The notes under the pieces were generated by a model. That model searched no databases. It was not told the DNA's origin and worked only from the letters and a program-made list of their open reading frames with translations. Position numbers and translations under genes: made by a program. DNA of 64,000 nucleotides from an uncultured Atopobiaceae bacterium (GTDB taxonomy: Bacteria; Actinomycetota; Coriobacteriia; Coriobacteriales; Atopobiaceae), in the NCBI GenBank assembly GCA_934792625.1, contig CAKVON010000004.1, positions 1 to 64,000 of the forward strand, read 5' to 3'. Shown here piece after piece: positions 1-8,518 of this stretch (within the stretch, counting starts at the first letter, position 1; the number at the start of each line of letters is the position of its first letter).

Positions 1-76
1 TGTCCTCGCCGCCCTCTCGGGCGGCAGTATCCGGTTCTCAGGGTTCGCCCCGCCGCCCGGCTCGGCCGCGCGGCAA
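1..76 (-). ncRNA. 5' part of a structured RNA gene, possibly RNase P RNA (partial)
   Basis: A strong minus-strand promoter lies just upstream, and the presumed transcript begins with very GC-rich sequence and no start codon. It contains CGAGCCGGGCGGC, then a perfect hairpin (7-bp stem GCCGCCC/GGGCGGC at 8-14 and 19-25, 4-nt loop), then GGCGAGGACA at the window edge. A GC-rich P1 strand, a P3-like hairpin and a GAGGA-type sequence resemble the 5' end of actinobacterial RNase P RNA as I recall it, where GAGGAAAGUCC follows P3. The conserved core is cut off, so another structured RNA or a leader cannot be excluded. Confidence 0.4.
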
Positions 77-82
77 GAAAGT

Positions 83-111
83 AATATACGCACCAGCAAA
101 GGAGAATGCAA
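83..111 (-). promoter_or_regulatory. sigma-70 type promoter for the leftward RNA
   Basis: Reading the minus strand, TTGCAT (106-111) and TATATT (83-88) are separated by exactly 17 bases. This is among the best vegetative promoter matches in the window and shares both hexamers with the rpmB promoter. Transcription would start near 76 and run leftward out of the window. Confidence 0.65.
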
Positions 112-159
112 GGAGTTCGTAGGGTTCATTTTCCACTTCACTTCTCCTCCACAACCAAA

Positions 160-196
160 GAGGGGACCTCTACGAGTCTTCTCGCGGGGTCCCCTC
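160..196 (-). terminator. terminator of the MFS transporter gene
   Basis: Perfect 9-bp inverted repeat GAGGGGACC (160-168) / GGTCCCCTC (188-196) with a 19-nt loop, followed on the minus strand by TTTGGTT. It lies 24 bases after the transporter stop codon. Confidence 0.6.
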
Positions 197-220
197 GCTT
201 GAAAACGATTGGTCGCCTCG

Positions 221-1483
221 TTAGGCAGCCTCACCAGCGCGCATTCCCTGAAGCTTGAGCAACATCACCAAGCCGATGACAAGTAGAACGCCGATGGACA
301 GGACACCGAGGCTCGCATTGCCAGTAAGCGTGGTAACAACACTTACGAGGAAAGTGCCCATAACGGAGGCATAACGACCAAAGATGTCGAAGAAGCCGTA
401 GTACTCGTTCGAGTGCTCCTTGGGAACGAGCTTCCCGAAGTAGCTGCGAGAAAGGGCCTGGATGCCACCCTGGAACAGACCGACGAGGATTGCCAGAATC
501 CAGAACTCGAGGGCGGTCTGCAGGAAGAAGGCCGCGAACAGTACGATTCCACAGTAGGCGATAACGGCGACGATGATCATGCGGAGCGTTCCGAACTTGC
601 CCGAGAGCTTCCCGTAGGCAATGGCCGACGGGAAGGCGACGAACTGCGTGACGAGAAGGGCGAGCACGAGCTGCGTTGAGTCGATGCCCAACGCCGCGCC
701 ATAGCTGGTCGCCATCGAGATGACGGTGTGGACGCCGTCGATGTAGAAGAAGAACGCGACCATATATATAAGGATGGTCTTGTTGCGCGCAATCGAGCGC
801 ATGGTAGTGATAAGGCCGCGGAACGTGTCACCCGCAATGGAAGCGAGGGTCTGACCCTGCGCACGCTCTTTACCAAAACGCTGCTTATAGGTCTTGATGA
901 GGGGCAGCGTGAAGGCAAGCCACCAAATGCCTGTGATGACAAACGACAGGCGGGTGCAGAGCATGGTGTCAAGGCCAAGGCTCGGACCGCCCATGATGAG
1001 CGCGATGCAAAGGATGAACGGAACGGTGGAGCCAATGTATCCCCAGGCATAACCAGCAGAGCTGACGCCATCCATACGCTCGTCCGAGGTGACGTCGCAA
1101 AGCATTGCGTCATAAAACGTCATCGACGAGTTAAGCCCGACCGTGCACAGCACGTAGACGATAAGAAACGCAAGGGCGCTCATGGGGATGGCTTGCGCAA
1201 AGCACAGGACCAGGCCCGTCAGGAAGAAGCCCAGGAAGAACTTGATCTTGTTGCCCGCATAGTCTGCCAAAGAGCCCAGGATGGGCATGAGCAGCGCCAC
1301 GACAAGGCTTGCGACCGTCTGGGCATTGGCCCAGGCGCTCACAAGCTCAGCGGCAGAGGAACCAGTGTTGAGCGCATTAAAGTAAATGGGGACGATCGAG
1401 GTCTGGAGAAGAACGAGCGCCGAGTTGCCGACGTCATACATGATCCAGTTGCGCTCGAGGTTGGTATAGCCCTGCTTGGCCAT
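221..1483 (-). CDS. MFS transporter, UMF1 / Atg22-like family
   Basis: The 420-residue integral membrane protein has about 12 hydrophobic segments and the family's opening NxxRNWIMYDVGNSA (here LERNWIMYDVGNSA), with acidic loops between helices. UMF1 members resemble yeast vacuolar effluxer Atg22 and are predicted solute exporters; the substrate is unknown. The ATG at 1483 is chosen because AAAGGAGG sits just upstream; the longer open frame to 1540 starts with residues unlike the family. The gene is monocistronic, with its own terminator downstream and a divergent phospholipase-like gene upstream. Function beyond transport cannot be read from the sequence. Confidence 0.85.
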   Translation of the reverse strand: MAKQGYTNLERNWIMYDVGNSALVLLQTSIVPIYFNALNTGSSAAELVSAWANAQTVASLVVALLMPILGSLADYAGNKIKFFLGFFLTGLVLCFAQAIPMSALAFLIVYVLCTVGLNSSMTFYDAMLCDVTSDERMDGVSSAGYAWGYIGSTVPFILCIALIMGGPSLGLDTMLCTRLSFVITGIWWLAFTLPLIKTYKQRFGKERAQGQTLASIAGDTFRGLITTMRSIARNKTILIYMVAFFFYIDGVHTVISMATSYGAALGIDSTQLVLALLVTQFVAFPSAIAYGKLSGKFGTLRMIIVAVIAYCGIVLFAAFFLQTALEFWILAILVGLFQGGIQALSRSYFGKLVPKEHSNEYYGFFDIFGRYASVMGTFLVSVVTTLTGNASLGVLSIGVLLVIGLVMLLKLQGMRAGEAA

Positions 1484-1696
1484 GTGGCCTCCTTTGATAT
1501 GCCTAACCCGAAAGAAGCGCAGGCAAACCGTCAACGGCAAACAATGCTAGACCACAGCCAAAGCGCTTCCGTAAGGACAGGGTAACCGATGGGCAAAGCA
1601 GAGTGACCACGAGCTTTCGCAAGCGGCGTCCCTGGGGTACATATATGACGTTTGAGATGCCCAAGCGGCCAATAATCGACATAGACGGAGGCAGAC

Positions 1697-2647
1697 ATGC
1701 CCGCACTTATCACCCACCACCTGTTTGGAGAGGAGTCGGCAAAACTCCTACCGGACGGCCTCGTAGGCAGCGAGGAGGAACTTCTCGCCTTCTTGCTTGG
1801 AAACCAAGGGCCCGATCCCTTCTTCTTCAGGGTCCTCGGGACACCCTCTGGCGTAAGGGGCGCCCTGCAGCTCGGTCACAGGATGCACAACGAGCGCATG
1901 ACCCGCGCGTTCCAAGCCCTGAGGGAGAGTGTGGGCAGGCTGCCCGAGCACGACCGCGGAATCGGAAGGGCATTTGCCCTGGGAATGCTTTCGCACTATG
2001 CCCTCGACAGGGTGGCGCATCCATTCGTATACGCGCAGCAGTATGAGCTTGTCGAGAAGGGCGACGGGCTCGAGGACGCAGGCAGTGCCGTCCATGCACT
2101 GATCGAAACCGACATCGATGTCTGGATGCTCGAGCGTAAGCGCGGACTCAGCGTGGAGGAGTGTGCGCCCGCCGACGAGCTTGCCCGCACCAAGAGGATC
2201 GAGCGTGTTGCCGGAGCGATGACGAGCGCCGTCGCGTGGCAGGCGTTTGGGATAGACCTCCCCGCAACCGAATACGCGGGTGCAATAAAGAACATGGAGA
2301 TGGTGTATCGGACGATCGAACCAGCGGGCTCCGTGGGAGCCCGCACCATCGGGGCGATCGAGCGATTGGCAAAGCCCCACTCACAGGTGCAAGCCCTCGC
2401 GCACCCGACGCAAGTGCCCAAGCCCTGCGCCTCGGCAAACGAGGGACAACGCAAGTGGACCTCCCCATTTGACGGCAAACGCTCAAACGAGGACTTCTCG
2501 CAAGTGTTCAATCGTGCGCTGAACGGATGGACCCCACTCGCCCAGGCATTTACCTACGGCGGGCGCGGACTTGAGGATGCCATTGGGCACCTGAACTACT
2601 CTGGGCGCAAGCTCGATCAAGAAGAGAATTGCGACTTCGAGGACTGA
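1697..2647 (+). CDS. zinc-dependent phospholipase C family protein
   Basis: This 316-residue protein carries the spaced His/Asp pattern of the zinc-dependent phospholipase C domain: H7-H8 near the N-terminus, GNQGPDPF (D40), H61/H64, SHYALDRVAHPF (H100, D104, H108) and HALIETDID (H133, E137, D141). Family members bind three zinc ions and some cleave phospholipid head groups. Genome-encoded Clostridia/Coriobacteria versions are mostly uncharacterised. No signal peptide is visible, so an intracellular role or non-classical export is possible. The ATG at 1697 has GGAGG 7 bases upstream. It is transcribed alone and divergently from the MFS gene, and ends at a strong terminator. Confidence 0.8.
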   Translation: MPALITHHLFGEESAKLLPDGLVGSEEELLAFLLGNQGPDPFFFRVLGTPSGVRGALQLGHRMHNERMTRAFQALRESVGRLPEHDRGIGRAFALGMLSHYALDRVAHPFVYAQQYELVEKGDGLEDAGSAVHALIETDIDVWMLERKRGLSVEECAPADELARTKRIERVAGAMTSAVAWQAFGIDLPATEYAGAIKNMEMVYRTIEPAGSVGARTIGAIERLAKPHSQVQALAHPTQVPKPCASANEGQRKWTSPFDGKRSNEDFSQVFNRALNGWTPLAQAFTYGGRGLEDAIGHLNYSGRKLDQEENCDFED

Positions 2648-2653
2648 TGCCAC

Positions 2654-2680
2654 GGGGCGGTACTCAGAGAGTGCCGCCCC
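2654..2680 (+). terminator. Rho-independent terminator of the phospholipase-like gene
   Basis: A 10-bp stem GGGGCGGTAC / GTGCCGCCCC with one wobble and a 7-nt loop is followed by ACTTCTTG. It begins 7 bases after the stop codon. Between 2681 and 2860 I see no gene or clear signal. Confidence 0.75.
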
Positions 2681-2860
2681 ACTTCTTGAATTGCGCGTCG
2701 CACGACAGCCGTCCCTCAGCGACGTGGCCTCCGACACGGTCCGGATGCGCTTCAGCGACGGCTCCTGACGCGCCCGCCGCGCCGCATTTTATGCATTTCG
2801 CTGCCCTCAACTTTTGGTTGATGTGGCAAGATGTGGAAATCGGCCCCGACGCACGAAAAC

Positions 2861-2888
2861 GCCCCACCAACGTTTCCGCTGGTGGGGC
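2861..2888 (-). terminator. terminator of tRNA-Asn
   Basis: Perfect 9-bp stem GCCCCACCA / TGGTGGGGC, 10-nt loop, followed on the minus strand by GTTTTCG. It starts 10 bases past the encoded CCA of the tRNA. Confidence 0.8.
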
Positions 2889-2898
2889 CGCTATTTTC

Positions 2899-2973
2899 TG
2901 GCTCCCCGGGTAGGGCTCGAACCTACGACACACTGATTAACAGTCAGTTGCGCTACCACTGCGCCACCGGGGA
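2899..2973 (-). tRNA. tRNA-Asn (GTT)
   Basis: The minus strand folds as a complete cloverleaf: acceptor TCCCCGG/CCGGGGA, discriminator G, CCA encoded at 2899-2901, D-arm GCGCAGTGGTAGCGC, anticodon stem ACTGACTGTTAATCAGT with anticodon GTT, and T-arm GTAGGTTCGAGCCCTAC. A promoter lies at 3004-3031 and a terminator at 2861-2888, so it can be an independent unit. Confidence 0.97.
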
Positions 2974-3003
2974 ATTTCTCTGTGCCCGTGAGCACAAGAA
3001 GAT

Positions 3004-3031
3004 AGTATACAGGACTGACAATCTAACGCAA
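3004..3031 (-). promoter_or_regulatory. promoter of tRNA-Asn
   Basis: TTGCGT (minus strand, 3026-3031), 16-base spacer, TATACT (3004-3009). The start would fall about 24 bases upstream of the mature tRNA end. The 3032-3101 stretch up to rpoD is AT-rich with a small ATTTGA/TCAAAT inverted repeat but no convincing terminator. Confidence 0.7.
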
Positions 3032-3101
3032 GCGACAATTTGAGCATTTTTCAAATCAAATCGTCAATTAGCGAGAAGAGCTATCTGACCTGCAGGTTTA
3101 T

Positions 3102-4466
3102 CTACTCGCCCATGTAGTCCTTGAGCTTGCTGGAGCGGCTCGGGTGGCGAAGCTTGGCCAAGGTCTTGCTCTCGATCTGACGGATGCGCTCGCGCGTGAC
3201 ACCAAACTCGCGTCCCACCTCCTCGAGCGTGCGAGGGTGACCGTCCTCGAGACCAAAACGCAACTTGATGACCTTACGCTCACGATCGGCGAGTCCGTCG
3301 AGAACCTGGTCGAGCTGCTCGTGGAGCATGGAGTCACTCGCTGCCTCAGGAGGAGCAACTGCCTGGGAGTCCTCGATGAAGTCGCCGAGCTGGGAGTCCT
3401 CCTCCTCGCCGATGGGCGTCTCCAGGGAAACGGGCTCCTGGCTGATCTTCTGGATCTCGCGGACGCGCTCAGCGGTCATGCCCATCTCGGCACCGATCTC
3501 CTCGGGGGTCGGGTCGCGACCGAGGTCCTGAAGGAGCTGACGCTGGACGCGCACAAGCTTGTTGATGGTCTCGACCATGTGGACCGGGATTCTGATGGTA
3601 CGGGCCTGGTCGGCGATTGCGCGAGTGATGGCCTGACGAATCCACCAGGTGGCATAGGTCGAGAACTTGAAGCCCTTGGTGTAGTCGAACTTCTCGACGG
3701 CACGGATGAGGCCGAGGTTGCCCTCCTGAATCAGATCGAGGAACAGCATGCCACGACCGACGTAACGCTTTGCGATGGAGACGACCAGACGGAGGTTGGC
3801 CGAGATGAGGGCCTGCTTGGCCTCGAGGCCAACCTGCTCGACACGGTTGAGGCGACGAAGCTCGACGCGAGTGAGCTCGAGCTCTCCCCTCTCGTGGGCC
3901 TCGAGCTTCTGGGTGGCCTCGGTTCCCGCCTCGATCTTCATGGCGAGGTGAACCTCTTCGGCAGCGGTGAGGAGGTCAACCTTGCCGATCTCCTTGAGGT
4001 ACATGCGAACGGGGTCGCCCGTTAGCATGACGGTGGAGGTATCGACGCGCTTGCGGGCACGACCGCGGGTGGAGCGCTTGGCCGAGGCCTTGGGCTTGGG
4101 GGCCGAGCGCAGGACCTCGTCGGCAACTCGGGCCTCGGAGACGTCGCGGCGACGGGACTCATCGTCGGAATCGTGGTCGTCATCGGAATCGGAGAAGTCC
4201 TTCTCGTCATCATCAGAGCCAATGGCACCCATGAGCTCGGGAGAAAGGTCGCCCTCACCCTCGGTGACGACATCGATGCCCTTGGCACGAATGGCATCGT
4301 AGACATCGGAGAGCTCGTCTCCGTCCACGTCAACCTCACGCAGGGCGACCTGAATGTCGTCCTCGCTGACGCTACCCGATGCGGAGGCCTTGCCCACCAG
4401 CTGCTCGACAACCTGAGCGAGCTCGTCGGGAAGCTTGACGTCGGCGTTCTTCTTCTTGGCTGCCAC
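3102..4466 (-). CDS. rpoD: primary sigma factor RpoD/SigA
   Basis: This 454-residue sigma-70 factor directs RNA polymerase to housekeeping promoters. It has a region 1.1-like N-terminus (1-80), a low-complexity acidic then basic linker (84-140), region 1.2 (from [11 protein letters not shown], 151), regions 2.1-2.4 with the RpoD box [19 protein letters not shown] (about 260-278), region 3, and region 4 with a helix-turn-helix ending in [11 protein letters not shown]. The GTG at 4466 is chosen because AAGGAAA lies 7 bases upstream; the open frame continues to a TTG at 4508 without support. It is the last gene of the rimP-to-rpoD run, 75 bases after dnaG, the classical macromolecular-synthesis pairing. 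Confidence 0.97.
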   Translation of the reverse strand: MAAKKKNADVKLPDELAQVVEQLVGKASASGSVSEDDIQVALREVDVDGDELSDVYDAIRAKGIDVVTEGEGDLSPELMGAIGSDDDEKDFSDSDDDHDSDDESRRRDVSEARVADEVLRSAPKPKASAKRSTRGRARKRVDTSTVMLTGDPVRMYLKEIGKVDLLTAAEEVHLAMKIEAGTEATQKLEAHERGELELTRVELRRLNRVEQVGLEAKQALISANLRLVVSIAKRYVGRGMLFLDLIQEGNLGLIRAVEKFDYTKGFKFSTYATWWIRQAITRAIADQARTIRIPVHMVETINKLVRVQRQLLQDLGRDPTPEEIGAEMGMTAERVREIQKISQEPVSLETPIGEEEDSQLGDFIEDSQAVAPPEAASDSMLHEQLDQVLDGLADRERKVIKLRFGLEDGHPRTLEEVGREFGVTRERIRQIESKTLAKLRHPSRSSKLKDYMGE

Positions 4467-4541
4467 TTGTTTCCTTTCGACGCATGAACTGCAATATTGT
4501 ACCCGCAATTCGCGTTTCTACACGAGGTGCACTTATATGGC

Positions 4542-6482
4542 CTACTGGGAAGTCGCAACCTCCTGCAAGATGCTGCGACTGAGCTCGTTGATGCGTCGCT
4601 GCAGCTCGGTTGCCTCACAGAAAAGACCCTCGGCCTCCTGTGGCGAGAGGCTTCCCTGCAGCCTTGCCTTAATCTGACGGACGGTCCTCTTGCACGAGAA
4701 GAGCTCGACCTGGTCCAACAGGAAGCGAACCTTCTTCGACAGGTCCACGGAATCCTGCGAGGCAAGCCTTCCGCCAGAAAGGATCATCGGGGCATCAGGG
4801 ACGACCGACTCGGCAGCCTCGACCGCGACGCGAGGGGCGCATCCGGGCTCCGTGGCCAAGATTGCCCAGGCAATGGCTTCGTGACGGGCATCGCTCCAGC
4901 TAAACGACCCAATTCTGTCGGCCGAACCCCTCACGGAGTCGGGGTTTTGCGCCATGAGGGCCAAAAGCTCCCGTTCAACCGTCGACTGCCTACGCTCGTC
5001 GATGGAGAGAAGGGCGTCATCCGGTTGGCGCAGGACGAAGTCAGAGATTCCCTGGCCTGCGACGGACGCATCATAGAAGGGCTCCGCCGCAACGTCCCCG
5101 TACCCGTCGATGGGAGGTTCGTCATCACGCGGGGCCGGCGCCGGGGCGCCCACGGCCGCACGCATGCCATCGCGATCGGAGGCATCGGGCTCGGCATGTC
5201 TTATGGGAGCCTCTCGAATCCGACGGCGCGTCTCGCCAACGTCGGTCCCAAGGCTGTCCGCAAGTCGCGTCGCATAGCCGTCCAACAGGACGGAATTCTT
5301 GAGGGGCGCCAAGAGTCCCGCCATGTCGTCGAGAGCTCGAATCCTCTGCCCGGGAACGGACAGGTCGTAGGCGGAGAGGCGCTTCTCGAAGACGAAGTCG
5401 ATCAGGGGACGCGAGGCGTCCAGCTGGGGCTGCATGGCGTCGGACCCCTTTGCAGCAAGGAACTCCGCGGGGTCCATATTGTCCGGAAGCACAACGCAGC
5501 GCAGGTCAGCCTCGGTATCGGCGAGATATTGGACGGCGCGCTCCGCCGCCTTCTGTCCCGCCGCGTCGCCGTCAAACATGCACACTATGGTCTTGGCGAA
5601 GCGCGAGAGCGTCTTTACGTGATCTGCAGAGAAGGACGTGCCGAGCGCGGCGACCGCGTTGGAGTAGCCCGCCTCATGCATTGAGATGACGTCCGTGTAG
5701 CCCTCGCAGACAACGGCGACGCCGCGAGCCGCGATCGTCTCCTTCGCGTAGTCGAAGGCGAACATGTGCTTCGACTTGTGGAAGACGGTCGTCTCCTTGG
5801 TGTTGAGGTACTTGGGCTTCGCGTCGGTGAGCACGCGCCCGCCGAACGCGATGCAGCGCCCCGCCTCATCGTGGATCGGAAACATCACGCGATCGTAGAA
5901 GCGATCCTGCAGGCGACCGCCACGATCGACGGCAAGATCGCATGCGAGCATCTCGGCGCGCGTGAAGCCCTTCTGCGACAGGTGCGAGACAAGCTGCCCA
6001 CGACCGGGCGCAAAGCCCAAGTTCCAGCGCTTGCAGACCGCGGAGCCAAAGCCTCGCCCCCCAAGGTACGCACGCCCGGACTGGGGGCCGTCGCCACGAC
6101 CCCGAAGAAGCATCATGGAGTAGAACGACTGTGCTTCGGTGAGGCATTCCACCAGCCTGTTGCGACGCGGACCCTTGCCCGCAGCACCACGCTCCTCGAC
6201 GAGCTCGATGCCCGCTCGGTCGGCGAGGTAGCGAATGGCATCCGGAAACTCGAGCCCTTCCCGGCGCATGACGTAGTTGAACACGTCACCGCCTTCGCCA
6301 CAGCCGAAGCAGTGCCACAGGCCCGTGGAGGGATTGACCTTGAACGAAGGGCTCTTATCGTGATGGAAGGGGCAGCATCCCCAGAACTCGGAGCCACGCC
6401 GCCTGAGCATGACCGTCTCGGAGACGAGCGACACGAAGTCTGTCTGCTGACGCACCCGTTCCTTGTCCTCGTCCGTGATCAT
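4542..6482 (-). CDS. dnaG: DNA primase DnaG
   Basis: This 646-residue primase makes RNA primers at replication forks. The N-terminal CHC2 zinc finger has ligands C37, H40, C58 and C61. The central TOPRIM fold shows VVCEGYTDVISMHEAG and the metal-binding MFDGDAAGQKAAERA. The less conserved C-terminal part should bind the DnaB helicase. The ATG overlaps the ribF stop by 4 bases (ATGA), with GGAGG 7 bases upstream. Length matches the usual 600-650 residues. Confidence 0.97.
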   Translation of the reverse strand: MITDEDKERVRQQTDFVSLVSETVMLRRRGSEFWGCCPFHHDKSPSFKVNPSTGLWHCFGCGEGGDVFNYVMRREGLEFPDAIRYLADRAGIELVEERGAAGKGPRRNRLVECLTEAQSFYSMMLLRGRGDGPQSGRAYLGGRGFGSAVCKRWNLGFAPGRGQLVSHLSQKGFTRAEMLACDLAVDRGGRLQDRFYDRVMFPIHDEAGRCIAFGGRVLTDAKPKYLNTKETTVFHKSKHMFAFDYAKETIAARGVAVVCEGYTDVISMHEAGYSNAVAALGTSFSADHVKTLSRFAKTIVCMFDGDAAGQKAAERAVQYLADTEADLRCVVLPDNMDPAEFLAAKGSDAMQPQLDASRPLIDFVFEKRLSAYDLSVPGQRIRALDDMAGLLAPLKNSVLLDGYATRLADSLGTDVGETRRRIREAPIRHAEPDASDRDGMRAAVGAPAPAPRDDEPPIDGYGDVAAEPFYDASVAGQGISDFVLRQPDDALLSIDERRQSTVERELLALMAQNPDSVRGSADRIGSFSWSDARHEAIAWAILATEPGCAPRVAVEAAESVVPDAPMILSGGRLASQDSVDLSKKVRFLLDQVELFSCKRTVRQIKARLQGSLSPQEAEGLFCEATELQRRINELSRSILQEVATSQ

Positions 6483-7453
6483 GCGCAGACCTCCACTCGC
6501 GCCCTTCCGACGTTATTAGCCACCCAGTCTATGTTCCCCAGGACGGTGCGTTCGAGCTCCTCGATATTGGAGAACGCGCGGGACGGCCTGAGAAACTCGA
6601 GGAATACCACCTCGACGACGGAGTCGTACAGGTCCCCCTCGAATCCCAGGAGGTTTCCCTCGAGGAAAGCGCCGCGCGATGCCGAGAAGGTCGGCGGGGC
6701 GCCGACGTTGACCGCCGCAGGCCAGGCCTCGTTGCCACGAACGACGAGTGCGGCATAGACGCCGTCGGCGGGCATGCAGGACCGCGCGTCGCACTCGACG
6801 TTGGCGGTGGGAAACCCGAAGGAGGTCCCCTCGCCACGACCGTGCACGACACGACCGCGCACGAAGTGGCACCTGCCAAGCAGGCTCGCCGCCCCCCGTA
6901 CGTCACACGTGCCGAGAAGGACGCGGATTCGCGTCGCGGAGACGGGCGAGCCGCCATGCCTGACGAGCTCGTGACCGATTACCTTGAAGCCAAGCTCCTG
7001 GCCAAGGGCCGCCAGGCGCTCCACATCCCCCTCGCCGTCGCGACCAAGACGGAAGTCTCTTCCGACGTGGATGGAGCGCAGGTGCCCCAAACGGCCAAGG
7101 TATTGAGTGACAAACTCCCGATACCCGGTTTGCATGACGGAATCGTCAAAGCGAACGGTCGCAACCTCATCAACGCCGAGTGCAGACAACGCACGGACCC
7201 GGTCGTCAGCCGACAGGAGCCTAGGCTGCCCCACGCCAAGCACCTCGGAGGGGTCGGGGTCGAAGGTCACGGCAACACAGCCTGCCCCGCGGGCATGGGC
7301 ATCCTCCACGCAGGCGCGAACCAGCGCACGATGCCCAAGATGGACGCCATCGAACGCGCCGACACAGACACAGACGTCGCGATTGCGATCGAAAGAGGCA
7401 TCCGCATCATATGAGACGACACGAATGGACCCAAGCCCATTGGAGCCTCGCAC
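6479..7453 (-). CDS. ribF: bifunctional riboflavin kinase / FAD synthetase
   Basis: RibF converts riboflavin to FMN and then FAD. The N-terminal adenylyltransferase domain has GAFDGVHLGHRAL and, further on, SATRIR. The C-terminal kinase domain has TSFGFPTANV and AAVNVGAPPTF. The frame stays open far upstream inside truB without RibF-like sequence. The GTG at 7453 gives 324 residues with about 30 before the nucleotide motif, close to the family length. An earlier TTG at 7555 overlapping the truB stop is the alternative, so the start is uncertain. It sits between truB and dnaG in the operon. Confidence 0.93.
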   Translation of the reverse strand: MRGSNGLGSIRVVSYDADASFDRNRDVCVCVGAFDGVHLGHRALVRACVEDAHARGAGCVAVTFDPDPSEVLGVGQPRLLSADDRVRALSALGVDEVATVRFDDSVMQTGYREFVTQYLGRLGHLRSIHVGRDFRLGRDGEGDVERLAALGQELGFKVIGHELVRHGGSPVSATRIRVLLGTCDVRGAASLLGRCHFVRGRVVHGRGEGTSFGFPTANVECDARSCMPADGVYAALVVRGNEAWPAAVNVGAPPTFSASRGAFLEGNLLGFEGDLYDSVVEVVFLEFLRPSRAFSNIEELERTVLGNIDWVANNVGRARVEVCA

Positions 7454-7551
7454 GCAAGGCGCGTCCGCCAAAACGGCTGCCGAGGCCAGCGCGGAGGCTC
7501 TGGCGGAATTCAGCGGGAATCGGAAGGGGCCGTCCGCGGCGCCGCCCGCAA

Positions 7552-8493
7552 TCAAAGGCGAACCCCCGCGACCCCCGACGGGAAGTTGACCGAGCACCTG
7601 AGCCTGTTGCGAGTTACCTCCCACACGCCGAGCAGAAGGCCATCGGCCACCAAGCTCACACGCTGCCCATCGGTCGGGATGGAACCATCGGAGAGCCTTC
7701 CCGCCGCGATGGTACGACCGCAGGCCACCGAAGCGAGCTCTTCGGCTGTCAGGCGTCGAACCGGCAGGCCAAGGCCATACGCGGGATCGAGACAGCGGTC
7801 TGTGACGAGCTGGGCGCCCTTCTCGGCAAGCTCGTCGAGGGTGACGCAGTCGTCGATGGCGACGAGCCCGCTCGCGGTACGCCGGAGGCCGCAAAGGTGC
7901 GCTGCCGTGCCGAGGCTGCGGCCGAGGTCACGGGCAATGCTACGCACGTAACAACCCTTGGATACGTGGAGCGAGCACTCCCAGGTGATGGGGTCACACG
8001 AGGCCACTTCCACGAGCGAGGCATCGATGATTCGAACGCGGCGGGGCTCGAGCTCGAAGTCCTCGCCGTCACGAGCGCGCTGGTACGAGCGGACACCGTT
8101 GACGGAGATGGCGCTGAACGCAGGCGGAACCTGGTCGACCTCGCCAACGAGAGAGGCAACGACGACCTGCGCGACCTCGGGTTGCGCAAGACGGTCGGGC
8201 ACGAGAGCCTCGCGCGTCACCTCGCCCTCGGCATCGTCGGTATTGGTCTCGGAGCCAAACTCGACCAGCGCGTCATAACGCTTGTCGTCTGCCGTCATGA
8301 GGCCCATGAGCCTGGTGCCCTGGCCGATTCCAACAACCATTGCGCCGGAGGCGTCGGGGTCGAGGGTGCCGGCATGGCCGACGCGACGCTCCCCGAGCGC
8401 TCGCCTCACCCTATTGACTACGTCATGGCTGGTCATGCCGAGGGGCTTGTCGACGGCAATGACGGCATTGATGCCGGAGGTTCCACGCCTCAT
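7552..8493 (-). CDS. truB: tRNA pseudouridine(55) synthase TruB
   Basis: This 313-residue enzyme makes pseudouridine 55 in the T-loop of tRNAs. It starts with the typical GINAVIAVDKPLGMTSHDVV, and the catalytic aspartate lies in VGHAGTLDPDASG. Motif II (RYDALVEFG) and a C-terminal extension follow. The ATG at 8493 is taken because GAAGGGA lies upstream and family similarity begins there. It is 25 bases downstream of nrnA in the same transcript. Confidence 0.96.
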   Translation of the reverse strand: MRRGTSGINAVIAVDKPLGMTSHDVVNRVRRALGERRVGHAGTLDPDASGAMVVGIGQGTRLMGLMTADDKRYDALVEFGSETNTDDAEGEVTREALVPDRLAQPEVAQVVVASLVGEVDQVPPAFSAISVNGVRSYQRARDGEDFELEPRRVRIIDASLVEVASCDPITWECSLHVSKGCYVRSIARDLGRSLGTAAHLCGLRRTASGLVAIDDCVTLDELAEKGAQLVTDRCLDPAYGLGLPVRRLTAEELASVACGRTIAAGRLSDGSIPTDGQRVSLVADGLLLGVWEVTRNRLRCSVNFPSGVAGVRL

Positions 8494-8518
8494 GTCGTAC
8501 CAGTCCCTTCGTGAATCG

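Noticed and set aside
1-60. TPP riboswitch on the minus strand
   Set aside because: AACCCTGAGAACCGGATACTGCC resembles part of the thi-box when split (CTGAGA, CCGGATA), but the P5 stem and the conserved 3' segment do not form; a P3-like hairpin takes that place.
2681-2860. Short gene between the phospholipase-like gene and tRNA-Asn
   Set aside because: Open frames lack ribosome-binding sites and codon bias; only AT-rich patches are visible.
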